Part shown: positions 9,101 through 16,097 of the stretch, one piece after another
How the letters are laid out: every line of letters begins with the position of its first letter
Position numbering within the stretch: the first letter of the stretch is position 1
Source: Roseicella aerolata
GTDB lineage: Bacteria > Pseudomonadota > Alphaproteobacteria > Acetobacterales > Acetobacteraceae
Reading direction: 5' to 3'
NCBI RefSeq assembly: GCF_020523605.1
Contig: NZ_JAJAQI010000032.1
Coordinates: 1-64,000, forward strand
DNA length: 64,000 bases
Translations under genes and position numbers: made by a program
Notes under the pieces: model-generated
Told to the model about the DNA's origin: nothing
Databases searched by the model: none
Seen by the model: only the letters and a program-made list of their open reading frames with translations

Positions 9101-9472
9101 CACGCCTTCCCCAAAGGCGATCTCTCGACAGTCGTTCAGCGAGAGGGGCGCGCCCGTCTCCTCCCGCAGAAGCTTCCGCTCGATCAGGAAGCGCGCGAAG
9201 AGCAGCCTGTGCCATTGGACATAGGCTGCCTGCTCCGTCAGCCGCGTGATGGCCTGAGTGCCATTGGCCGCGCGGGCATCGCCCAAGGCGCGGGCATGGG
9301 CGCGCAGGCGGTTACGCTGCTTGCGCTTCTCGGCGTCGAGGTGCGCGGGGGCCTCGGCCTCCGCCACGCCCAGACGACGCAGTGCGTCGGCGGCCGCTGC
9401 CTCGGCTTCCTGCCGCGCCGCGCTGATGGCGGTTCGCAGGGCGCCGCGCTGCTCGCGAGTGAGATCGGTCAT
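6146..9472 (-). CDS. pglX: BREX adenine-specific DNA methyltransferase PglX
   Basis: A 1108-residue methyltransferase. The AdoMet-binding motif I is DPCCGSGHFL (299-308). Motif IV is expected to be NPPY but reads TNVPFLG (480-486). PglX methylates a non-palindromic site in host DNA and marks self for BREX. ATG 9472 is chosen because it follows the brxC stop by seven bases with GGCC-rich spacing; the open frame further upstream lies in brxC. The segment from about 8000 to 7060 (residues about 490-800), where the target-recognition region is expected, is visibly more A/T-rich than either flank. Recombination of the specificity domain is a reasonable explanation. Activity despite the altered motif IV is assumed, not shown. 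Confidence 0.92.
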   Translation of the reverse strand: MTDLTREQRGALRTAISAARQEAEAAAADALRRLGVAEAEAPAHLDAEKRKQRNRLRAHARALGDARAANGTQAITRLTEQAAYVQWHRLLFARFLIERKLLREETGAPLSLNDCREIAFGEGVGADEWSVAAGFVAAMLPGVFPADDPVESLVLAPEHSRTLRQRLLGIDAAIFQADDSLGWTYQFWREAEKKAVNEAQVKIGAAELPAVTQLFTEPYMVRFLLHNTLGAWWAGKCLATAPALARGAADEAALRAACALPGYAWNYLRFVKSQDGTWRPAAGTFSGWPTKAKALAVLDPCCGSGHFLTEALSALAALRRAEEGLSSGEAVAAVLRDNLAGLEIDGRCVQIAAFNLALTGWRIGGPGTALPTPNVAWVGAPPPLPKTEFAALANGDAELRRGLEALHDLFRQAPLLGSLIEPVGGDLADPRRVARIEDSIATLVERMRGAEPERAEGVVAARGMADAAAILSRRWSLLITNVPFLGERRQNSQMKSEIGRRFAAAKADLSTTMLDRLRNLAEPACTVATVMPQSWMLQPSYQDLRRNILREDELNIIASLGPRAFETISGERVDVALCATSRSVSSDRHRFSSVNATAGRDSEAKAALLLEAPVTSQSQASQLGNPGQRIMLVALAGSTKKTLGDFAVTYQGVKSGDDERFVRYFWEMEAQRDGWRNMQTTVEKSLLYGGAMLQLWWGLDGSHLIRRREEGQRMAAQRRAVSVSQMSSLPSCILSAEVFDSNVSPIFVENESLIPAIYEFIISPEFYAAKQALETGMKANNGTLLQIPFDLPRWQSIAERKYPSGLPEPYSDDPTQWLFHGDPRHAPPGTELHVALARLAGYRWPAETDATMRLSTEARARIAEAAALPPADADGLVPLNPLLGGRGLADRLRAWCAAAWGKAWTAETEAALIAAACERARDKPPRSLTLDAWLRTHAARQHAKLFHDRPFLWWITDGRSDGFMAVVHYHRLTRDALSRLAFHVLGDHLARLGDDPRAEAARILQRKLEQIIEGDAPYDIFVRWKPLHEQPLGWDPDLDDGVRLNIRPFIEAGVLAHVPNGVHYRTDRGKDVASAPWYSVFNGERRNDHHTTLAEKRAARAARQDGRR

Positions 9473-9479
9473 GGTGGCC

Positions 9480-12400
9480 TCAGAAGCGCGGGCGGACGGG
9501 GCCATTGAGCAGGGCAGCGGCGATCGCCTCCCGGACCTTAGCCAGCCAGGCGTCGAGCGCGGCATCGTCGTACAGCGTGCCGGGGATCGGGACGGTGATG
9601 GGCTGCACCTTCGGCAACAGCATCTCCGCTGCTTCATCAAGCGCCGCCTGTACGCCTGCCGGGATGCCGCGCGTCAGCGCGGCCCAGCCTTCCAGGTTGC
9701 GTGCGGTCAGTGCGGCGACGATGTCCTCCGCGCTCGCCACCGACGGCCGGGCGATAGGGCGCAGGCCGTGATCGTCGCGGATCTTCTGGCGATCCTCCGG
9801 TGTCAGTTTGGGGCTCATCCAGTTCGAGTCTGCCTTGAGATCCTCCTCGGCCTTGTCCATCGCCGCCTTGAAGGCATCGAGCGCCGCGTTGAGGCGCTGG
9901 CGCAGCTCAGCCGCGGCGTCCTGGCGGAGCGGGGGGATCGGATCCGGTTCCTCCAGCAAGCGGCGCCGATCGCGGATGTCGTCCATCGCGGCCTGCTGGC
10001 CATGCGCGCCGAGCTCAACCAGGCGCAGCGTGGTGCGCCAGGCCGGCAGCCGGGCGGCGATGGTCTGGCAGGCCGCGTCCCAGGCCTTGTAGCTATCGAT
10101 CAGCGCCTGCTTGCGGCTGGCCGCTTCGATCAGGCGGCGGTTGCCGTGCTCCGCCTCGATTGCGTCGAGGTCGGGCGTGGCCGGTGCGGACGGCGCGGGT
10201 GCATCACCGCCGGCAGCCTGTGCTGTGTCACGAAGCTTGCGCAGGATCTCGGAGAGCTTCTCACCCTCCTCATCCGGCGGCACGTGGACGCCGACGGTCT
10301 GACCGAGTTCGCGGATGGCTCGACGATGGACAATTGTGACGGTGTCCGCCTCGGGCAGGAAGCGGCAGAGGCTGATCTTCTGGCGCGGGAGGCTGCGGAG
10401 CGCCACCTCCTTGCCGTCTTCGCCGAGCGTGCGGATCAGGTCCGCATGGTCGAGCACGAGCAGCGCACCATCTACCGCATCCTGCGGCCATCCATAAGGT
10501 GAGCCTTCGAACTCGTCGCGGAGTTCCTTGCCCTTCCGGCCGGCGCCAAGGCGGGAGAGGACGGCCTGGCAGACGGGATGCGTCTCGGGCGTGCCGTTAT
10601 GGCCGACGTGCTTGAGGGCATCAGCTTGGCCGCCCTGCGCGGCTTTCACCACGCGCTCCCAGCCTGGATCATCGCCGATGTCGAAGCGGGGATAGAGGCG
10701 GATCAGCGCCGACTGGGCTGCTGCGTGCAGGCGGTCCTTCAGATAGGTGCCGGACTGCTCGGCGCCGCCGGCGAGGATCACCTTCGCCTCGCGCACAGCG
10801 CCTTCGGCGATCTCCTTCACCGTGCGATCCGCGGCAGAGACGCGAGCGGCCAGTGCCTTCTGGGCCTGCTCGCCTTCCGCGGTACCGGGCGCGCCGCGCT
10901 GGTCGATGACGGTCTGCGCAGCCAGGCGCTGGCGCAGCGCTTCCTCGAGGCGGTCGGCCTCGGCAGCGTTGCGTTCGATGAGCAGGTGGATGGTAGCGTC
11001 CGTGTCGGGCTGCGCGCTGATGTCGGTTGTGACCTGCTTCAGCGTGTCGTCCCAGCCGTTGTAGATGCGAACGGCCAAGCCATCGCTCGGTGCCTTCTCG
11101 TTCGGACGAAGACGAACCAGCTTGCGGGCGACAGAGCTTCGGCCTTGCGCAACGCTGGCGAGACCCTTCAGGGCTTCCGACAGTGCTGCGTCGAGGGCAC
11201 CGCGACGGCGAGAGGCGAGCTCAGAGGGATTGGACTGGAGATTCCGCAGTTCTGCGCGGTAGGCCGCGTCCCACTCGGCGGCTTCCTTCGTCTGCAACCG
11301 CCAGATGCCGTCGAGGGGCATGATGGCGCCCGCCTCTTCGAGGGCAGCGATGGCCCTGGGGACTGCGCCCCGGACATCGCCGCCGGCGGAGAGGTCCTCG
11401 ACAAGCAGATCGGCCAGTACCTCGGTCGTGGGGCGAATGCCGTGGATGTCGGCATCGCCTTGAATGAGGCCGAGCATGTAGACAAGCATCAGCACGCGCG
11501 CCTGCAGGCGTTCGTCGGCATTCCCGTCCCGCAGCTTCGTGATCCGCGTGCGCGTTTCCTCGGGCAGCTCGCCGGCCGCGAAGGCCTCGTCGGCGAAGCG
11601 GGTGTAGAGAAAATCAGTCGGCACCGCGCTTCCGACTGGCTTGTCGGCCACGAGGCGCGCCGACTCCAGCGCGACAGCCATCTGGGTCCGCAGCGCGCCG
11701 GCCATGCCGGATTTGTCGAGCGCGCGCAGCACGCGCTCCCACACGCGGCGGCGCGACGGTAGCAGCGGCCAGTCCAGCACGGCGTCCGGACCATCCTCGG
11801 CGCGGTGAGCGACCCGGGTACCGCGCAGGTGCCGCGAAATCTCGCCGGCCCGTTCGTCCAGCATGGCACGGACCTGGTCCGCTCCCTGTCCGGTCTTGCG
11901 CAGCACGGTCTTGCGGATGACGGAGTCCATGTCCGCCTCGCCGAGGCTGATGCGGATTTGAAAGCGGCCGAGCAGCTTCTGCAGGTTGGGCAGCTCGTTC
12001 AGCGCCTGCTGGCCGGTGCAGACCAGGAGAAGCCGCCCGTCAAAGTCGGCCGCGAGGCGCTCGGCGATATTCTGCACGTCGAGGCTTCGGTTCGGGTCGT
12101 TCTTGAGGAACTGCTGCACCTCGTCGAGGACCACGAGGGTGAGGGGCAGCTCCTTCCGGTTCAGCAGCAGGGCGCGCCGAACGGTGGAGGACAGATCCGC
12201 GACGGTGATTTCGGGCGGTTGGGGGAAGTCGGCCTTCAGACGGTCCGACAGGTCCCGCGCATTCGCCGCCAGCGAGGGCTTCTCGGCGAGAACGGCCTCA
12301 CGGAAGGCTGTAGAGAGCACGAAGTTGCGGATCGCGCTTTCGAACGCATCACCCAGGCGCGCACGGACGGCATCGAGGATGCCCTCGTCAGCCAGCCAGA

Positions 12401-12914
12401 AGGCGACCCGCGCTGCTCGGAAGTCGAGGGGGAGGCCCACGGATTGCAAGACAATGCCCAGCGTGGCGAGCTTTGGATCGTCGGAGCCACCGCCAAGCGT
12501 ACCGCCGGCCGCGTGCAGCCCGCCGGCGCGCTCTCCCGCCGTGCGGAGCGCGCGGAGCTCGGACAGCAGTTCGGCGGAGGGTTCTGGTAGCAGCGTGCTC
12601 GGGCGCGATCCGTCCTCGAAGGGCTGGTCCGTCCAGAGGGCGCAAAGCATCTTCGCCAGGTGCGACTTGCCGGACCCGTAGAAGCCGCTGATCCACACAC
12701 CCTTCTGGCTGCCCTGCGCCAAACCGGACCGAAACGACTCCAGGATTCGCTGAAGGCCGCGGCCGAACTCGCCATCGGTGATGAAGGTACGGAGTTCGTC
12801 CTTCAGCGTCTGCGTCGGGCTGCCGGCACCCGGCGGGAAGATGATCTTCGCAACGCCGTCATTAGGAATGCGGTATGAGCTCGGATCGGTTTGAAAAACC
12901 TCACGATTCAGCAT
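9480..12914 (-). CDS. brxC: BREX P-loop ATPase BrxC
   Basis: A 1144-residue protein with the BrxC/PglY signature near its N-terminus: GVWISGFYGSGKSHLAKML, Walker A at residues 77-84. The Walker B is LTLVVLDEVQQF (258-269). The remainder is helical, with long charged stretches that look like coiled coil. BrxC is a large ATPase common to essentially all BREX types and is thought to act as a scaffold or motor with PglX and PglZ. It starts 34 bases after the brxB stop and ends seven bases before pglX, as expected for one transcript. Its length is within the family range of about 1,100-1,250 residues. No disruption is seen. Confidence 0.94.
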   Translation of the reverse strand: MLNREVFQTDPSSYRIPNDGVAKIIFPPGAGSPTQTLKDELRTFITDGEFGRGLQRILESFRSGLAQGSQKGVWISGFYGSGKSHLAKMLCALWTDQPFEDGSRPSTLLPEPSAELLSELRALRTAGERAGGLHAAGGTLGGGSDDPKLATLGIVLQSVGLPLDFRAARVAFWLADEGILDAVRARLGDAFESAIRNFVLSTAFREAVLAEKPSLAANARDLSDRLKADFPQPPEITVADLSSTVRRALLLNRKELPLTLVVLDEVQQFLKNDPNRSLDVQNIAERLAADFDGRLLLVCTGQQALNELPNLQKLLGRFQIRISLGEADMDSVIRKTVLRKTGQGADQVRAMLDERAGEISRHLRGTRVAHRAEDGPDAVLDWPLLPSRRRVWERVLRALDKSGMAGALRTQMAVALESARLVADKPVGSAVPTDFLYTRFADEAFAAGELPEETRTRITKLRDGNADERLQARVLMLVYMLGLIQGDADIHGIRPTTEVLADLLVEDLSAGGDVRGAVPRAIAALEEAGAIMPLDGIWRLQTKEAAEWDAAYRAELRNLQSNPSELASRRRGALDAALSEALKGLASVAQGRSSVARKLVRLRPNEKAPSDGLAVRIYNGWDDTLKQVTTDISAQPDTDATIHLLIERNAAEADRLEEALRQRLAAQTVIDQRGAPGTAEGEQAQKALAARVSAADRTVKEIAEGAVREAKVILAGGAEQSGTYLKDRLHAAAQSALIRLYPRFDIGDDPGWERVVKAAQGGQADALKHVGHNGTPETHPVCQAVLSRLGAGRKGKELRDEFEGSPYGWPQDAVDGALLVLDHADLIRTLGEDGKEVALRSLPRQKISLCRFLPEADTVTIVHRRAIRELGQTVGVHVPPDEEGEKLSEILRKLRDTAQAAGGDAPAPSAPATPDLDAIEAEHGNRRLIEAASRKQALIDSYKAWDAACQTIAARLPAWRTTLRLVELGAHGQQAAMDDIRDRRRLLEEPDPIPPLRQDAAAELRQRLNAALDAFKAAMDKAEEDLKADSNWMSPKLTPEDRQKIRDDHGLRPIARPSVASAEDIVAALTARNLEGWAALTRGIPAGVQAALDEAAEMLLPKVQPITVPIPGTLYDDAALDAWLAKVREAIAAALLNGPVRPRF

Positions 12915-12948
12915 TCAGACGAATCCCGGCCATGTCACTGCTGGTTGA

Positions 12949-13482
12949 TTATGCCGGAATAGGGGTCGCTCGGTAACTCCAACCATCGCGGGCATCGAGG
13001 AGCCGATAGACTCCGCTCTCGTGCCGACCCGGGAAGAACAGAAGCAGGCGGCCGGGGATCTCGGAGGCCACTTTCTCTGCAATCGTCGAGACGCGGGTCA
13101 GGCCGAACAAAGATCCGGCACCCGAGATCGCAAGTATGTCTCGATCACTCAGTGACCTGAGCCGATCTTGAACGACTTTCACAACATGGGCCTCGAAGTC
13201 AGGCAGAAGGCCGGGTAGCTCATCAGGTTGTTCTAACAGCCCCTCAAAGAGATCGTGCGCCGCAAACCAAGTGGGGATGAACGATGCTAGATTGAGATTT
13301 TCCCATCCGTGCCCAAACTTGCGCGCAATGGCTTCGAATTCATGGAGGCGACCCTGCACGCGCCGCTCCAATGCTTTTTCATAATGCAGGATCCAGACGC
13401 GGTAATCGCGCGCGGTCTCCTTCGCCCATGGAAGCGAAGCCTGGCGCTGGAAATGGCTCAGAAGTTCGTCAACCGTTGGCAA
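12949..13482 (-). CDS. brxB: BREX protein BrxB (DUF1788-type)
   Basis: A 177-residue soluble protein with the DUF1788/BrxB pattern: an N-terminal helical segment after MPTVDELLSHF, a central region around LRSLSDRDILAISGAGSLFG, and a C-terminal RLLLFFPGRHESGVYRLLDA segment. The PGR...Y.LLD ending is characteristic of BrxB. Its position directly before brxC also matches known loci. Biochemical function is unknown in the family; it is needed for BREX activity in systems studied. Its start overlaps the upstream gene by 14 bases (13469-13482), so the two are probably translationally coupled. Confidence 0.85.
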   Translation of the reverse strand: MPTVDELLSHFQRQASLPWAKETARDYRVWILHYEKALERRVQGRLHEFEAIARKFGHGWENLNLASFIPTWFAAHDLFEGLLEQPDELPGLLPDFEAHVVKVVQDRLRSLSDRDILAISGAGSLFGLTRVSTIAEKVASEIPGRLLLFFPGRHESGVYRLLDARDGWSYRATPIPA

Positions 13483-14392
13483 GAGCCGTCACTCCGGTGA
13501 GCTGGGCCATCGGGCGGATGACATCGATTTGGACGACCCCTCCGCCCACGCGAATCTGGAGGAGACCTTGGGCCTCGGCTCGCCGCAGAAGGGCAATCAC
13601 GTCCTGCTCCGGCCTGTCGAGCACCCGCATCCAAGGCGAGGCAAGCAGAGCTGGCCCCCCGAAGCCGGCGAGAGCGCCGAGAAGAGCGGCGTAGGCTGCA
13701 GCCTCTGCGGACGGCTCGGCCCGCGAGCGCCGCTTGGCGACCTTGCCGCGAAGGTGCCCGGACTGCGTCCACGACGAGGCGCAGTTCTGTGCCAGCGACT
13801 TAAGCATCTTGGGAGAGTAACGAGCCGGGTGTCGCTTGGCGAGCGCGGCGGCTAGGTCGGGCCAACGCAAGGCCGTTCCTTCCGGTGTTGCCAGGATTGC
13901 GGCCGCGCTATCGCGGAGGAGAGGTTCGCGAGCCAGGGCGCAGAGCAATGCCAGTAAGGGGTGCCCGGACGCCGACCGCCGCCAAAGCATCACCATGACC
14001 GACTGGATCGGGAGCGGGTCTACGACTCCGAAAAGAGTGTTGAGTCTTGATAGCGCGAGCTTTCGCGCCGATCCGGTCGGTTTGCCGAGGATGTTGTGGT
14101 CAAGGATCGCCTGCGCAACCGTCGCGCTCTGCCCGGGCTCGGATGCCCGCATGACCGCCGACAATTCGTCGAGCATCATGGTCTTGGACAGATGGACGCC
14201 GCCAGGCTCATGCCGGAAGCCGAGCGGCTTGCTTGCTCCGGCGTCTGATTCCGGCGTAAACCATTCATCGGTAAGCTGAATTTCGGCGCGTTCCAACATC
14301 AGTGTTCCGGGGGCGAGACCCCATTCGTGCCCGTTCTGCGTCCTGCAGGCCAGTGCCACAGTCGACGGTAGTTGGCGAGGGGCGCGGGTCAC
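13469..14392 (-). CDS. First gene of the BREX operon, BrxA-like
   Basis: Up to 307 residues from a GTG at 14392; an in-frame ATG at 14299 would give 276 residues. Position (immediately before brxB) and general build fit BrxA. There is a helical segment SKTMMLDELSAVM, a block LLALLCALAREPLLRDSAAA, a conserved-looking SSWTQSGHLRGKVAKR, and a winged-helix-like C-terminus ending in the GLLQIRVGGGVVQIDV region. It is longer than the roughly 200-residue E. coli BrxA, and direct homology is not certain from sequence alone. BrxA is a small DNA-binding component in type 1 BREX. The alternative is a subtype-specific protein that replaces BrxA. No close second candidate for BrxA exists in the window. 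Confidence 0.6.
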   Translation of the reverse strand: MTRAPRQLPSTVALACRTQNGHEWGLAPGTLMLERAEIQLTDEWFTPESDAGASKPLGFRHEPGGVHLSKTMMLDELSAVMRASEPGQSATVAQAILDHNILGKPTGSARKLALSRLNTLFGVVDPLPIQSVMVMLWRRSASGHPLLALLCALAREPLLRDSAAAILATPEGTALRWPDLAAALAKRHPARYSPKMLKSLAQNCASSWTQSGHLRGKVAKRRSRAEPSAEAAAYAALLGALAGFGGPALLASPWMRVLDRPEQDVIALLRRAEAQGLLQIRVGGGVVQIDVIRPMAQLTGVTALANG

Positions 14393-14702
14393 CGATGCCG
14401 TTGTCTGAGGCGGCTATGAAGGCCGTGGACTTCGCGATGCTTTTCGCGGCATGTCGCGGTTGCTTCCATTAAGCAGTTCGAACCACGCGCCGTTAGACAG
14501 CCCGCAGGTTCATAATTTTCTTGGATTTTTCTGGGCGTACCAGATCGGGCAGGTCAGGAGGTCCGGAGAGAATTGGCGCCCGGAGAGCGGCTCTCGACCC
14601 TCGCCGGCTCGGGCCGGTCAGCAGGTCCGCGCGAAGAACGCCAAAGAACCTGCCACTCAGCGCGGCGGTCGACCTGTCGGAGAGCGCGACGCTCAGGGCA
14701 AC
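14393..14702. promoter_or_regulatory. BREX upstream region and island edge next to tRNA-Ser
   Basis: No convincing gene is present. This 310-base gap must contain the leftward promoter of the BREX operon. A short A/T-rich patch around 14510-14540 (CATAATTTTCTTGGATTTTTC on the plus strand) is the best place for it, but no clear -35/-10 pair is assigned. The stretch also contains the junction between the island and the tRNA 3' end. No copy of the tRNA 3' end, which would mark an att duplication, and no integrase are visible. Confidence 0.4.
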
Positions 14703-14793
14703 TGGCGGATGGGGTGGGATTCGAACCCACGATACGCTTTTGACGTATACGCACTTTCCAGGCGCGCGCCTTCGACCGCTCGGCCACCCATCC
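14703..14793 (-). tRNA. tRNA-Ser (GGA anticodon)
   Basis: The minus strand folds as a class II serine tRNA. The acceptor stem GGATGGG pairs with CCCATCC and is followed by discriminator G and an encoded CCA (14705-14703). The D arm is GGCCGAGCGGTCGAAGGC-like. The anticodon loop CTGGAAA gives GGA, which reads UCC/UCU codons. A long variable arm, TATACG...CGTATC, and a GTGGG-TTCGAAT-CCCAC T arm complete it. The 3' end faces the BREX island, the orientation in which tRNA genes usually serve as integration sites. Confidence 0.97.
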
Positions 14794-14965
14794 CGCGCCG
14801 CAGGCATCCCCCTCGGGGTCCGGCGAGGGCGCGGACCATAGTGGCGCGGCCCGCCCAGGGCAACCCCACCCAAGCGCAATGATGGAACCTTTTCCGCGGC
14901 CTTCTCCCGCCTCGGCTTCCATGGTTCCTGCCGCGCCGCACGAACCCCGGATGAGACCAGAATCC

Positions 14966-16057
14966 ATGGACCGCCGCGCCATCCTGCGCCGCAGCGCGCT
15001 CGCCGCCACCGCCGCGGCGCCGCTCGCTGCCCCCGCCATCGTCCACGCCCAGGCGCCGGCCTTGCGCTGGCGGCTGACCAGCAGCTACCCCACCAGCCTC
15101 GACGCCATCCACGGCGCGGCGCAGGTCTTTGCCAAGACCGTCGCGGAACTGACCGAGGACCGCTTCCAGATCCGCGTCTTCGGACCGGGCGAGGTGGTGC
15201 CGGCGCTGCAGGCGCTGGATGCCGTCCAGGCCGGCACGGTGGAGGCCTGCCACACCACCGCCTCCGCCTATATCGGCAAGAACCCGGCCTTCGCCTTCGC
15301 CACCGGCGTGCCCTTCGGCCTCAACACCCGCCAGCAGAATGCCTGGATGTATGAAGGCGGCGGGATCGAGCTGCTGAACGGGCTGTTCCGGCAGTATGAT
15401 TGCTACAGCCTGCCGCTGGGCACCACCGGCGCCCAGATGGGCGGCTGGTACCGCAAGGAGATCCGGTCCGCCGAGGACCTGAAGGGCCTCAAGATGCGCA
15501 TCGCCGGCCTCGGCGGCACGGTGCTGCAGCGGCTCGGCGGCGTGCCGCAGCAACTCGCCGGCGGCGACATCTACCCGGCGCTGGAGCGCGGGACGATCGA
15601 CGCGGTCGAGTGGCTCGGCCCCTATGACGACGAGAGGCTCGGCCTCAACAAGGTGGCTCCCTACTATTACTACCCCGCCTGGTGGGAGGGCGCGGCGAAC
15701 ACCAGCCTCGTCGTCAATCTCCAGCAGTGGAACGCCCTGCCGAAGAGCTACCAGGCCGCCATCCGGGTGGCGGCGGCCGAGGCGACGCACTGGATGGTCG
15801 CCCGCTACGACACCCGCAACCCGGATGCGCTGCGCCGCCTGATCGGCTCCGGCACGCAGCTCCGCCCCTTCCCGCGGGAGGTGCTGGAGGCCTGCTACCG
15901 CGAAACCCAGGCGCTGGAGCAGGAACTCGCCGGGCGCAGCCCGGAATACCGGAAGATCCATGAGAGCTGGTCGAAGTCGCGCGACGACATGCGCGCCTGG
16001 TTCCGGGTGGCGGAGCTTTCCTTCGACAGCTTCCTGGCCCAGGCCTCCCGGCGCTGA
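14966..16057 (+). CDS. TRAP transporter periplasmic binding protein, TakP/DctP-like
   Basis: A 363-residue secreted binding protein. A twin-arginine signal (MDRRAILRRSALAATAAAPL) ends near AHAQA. The mature part closely follows the TakP pattern: WRLTSSYPTSLD, FGPGEVVPALQALDAVQAGT, GTTGAQMGGWYRKEI, then GGDIYPALERGTIDAVEW and PYYYYPAWWEG. TakP binds 2-oxo acids such as pyruvate for a TRAP importer; the ligand here is inferred from similarity. No membrane subunits (DctQ/DctM) are adjacent, so it is either an orphan receptor or works with permeases encoded elsewhere. The ATG at 14966 is chosen because it begins the signal; an ATG at 14951 is in frame. A hairpin terminator follows. Confidence 0.9.
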   Translation: MDRRAILRRSALAATAAAPLAAPAIVHAQAPALRWRLTSSYPTSLDAIHGAAQVFAKTVAELTEDRFQIRVFGPGEVVPALQALDAVQAGTVEACHTTASAYIGKNPAFAFATGVPFGLNTRQQNAWMYEGGGIELLNGLFRQYDCYSLPLGTTGAQMGGWYRKEIRSAEDLKGLKMRIAGLGGTVLQRLGGVPQQLAGGDIYPALERGTIDAVEWLGPYDDERLGLNKVAPYYYYPAWWEGAANTSLVVNLQQWNALPKSYQAAIRVAAAEATHWMVARYDTRNPDALRRLIGSGTQLRPFPREVLEACYRETQALEQELAGRSPEYRKIHESWSKSRDDMRAWFRVAELSFDSFLAQASRR

Positions 16058-16064
16058 CGCGCGC

Positions 16065-16090
16065 GGCCCGGCGGGGCGATCCGCCGGGCC
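16065..16090. terminator. Hairpin between convergent genes
   Basis: GGCCCGGCGG at 16065-16074 pairs perfectly with CCGCCGGGCC at 16081-16090 across a six-base loop. It lies in the 40-base gap between the TRAP binding protein and the HlyD gene, which converge here. There is no T-run, so efficiency is uncertain; it could act in both directions. Confidence 0.6.
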
Positions 16091-16097
16091 AGTGGCC

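Noticed and set aside
9473-9640. N-terminal extension of pglX into brxC
   Set aside because: The extended residues are Arg/Ser/Pro-rich and frame-shifted brxC sequence; the ATG at 9472 fits the operon spacing.
14451-14882. Small open frames between the BREX operon and the TRAP gene
   Set aside because: They overlap the tRNA-Ser gene and lack conserved motifs or ribosome binding sites.
14693-15961. A 422-codon minus-strand open frame across the tRNA-Ser gene
   Set aside because: It runs through a structured tRNA gene and antisense to the TRAP binding protein.
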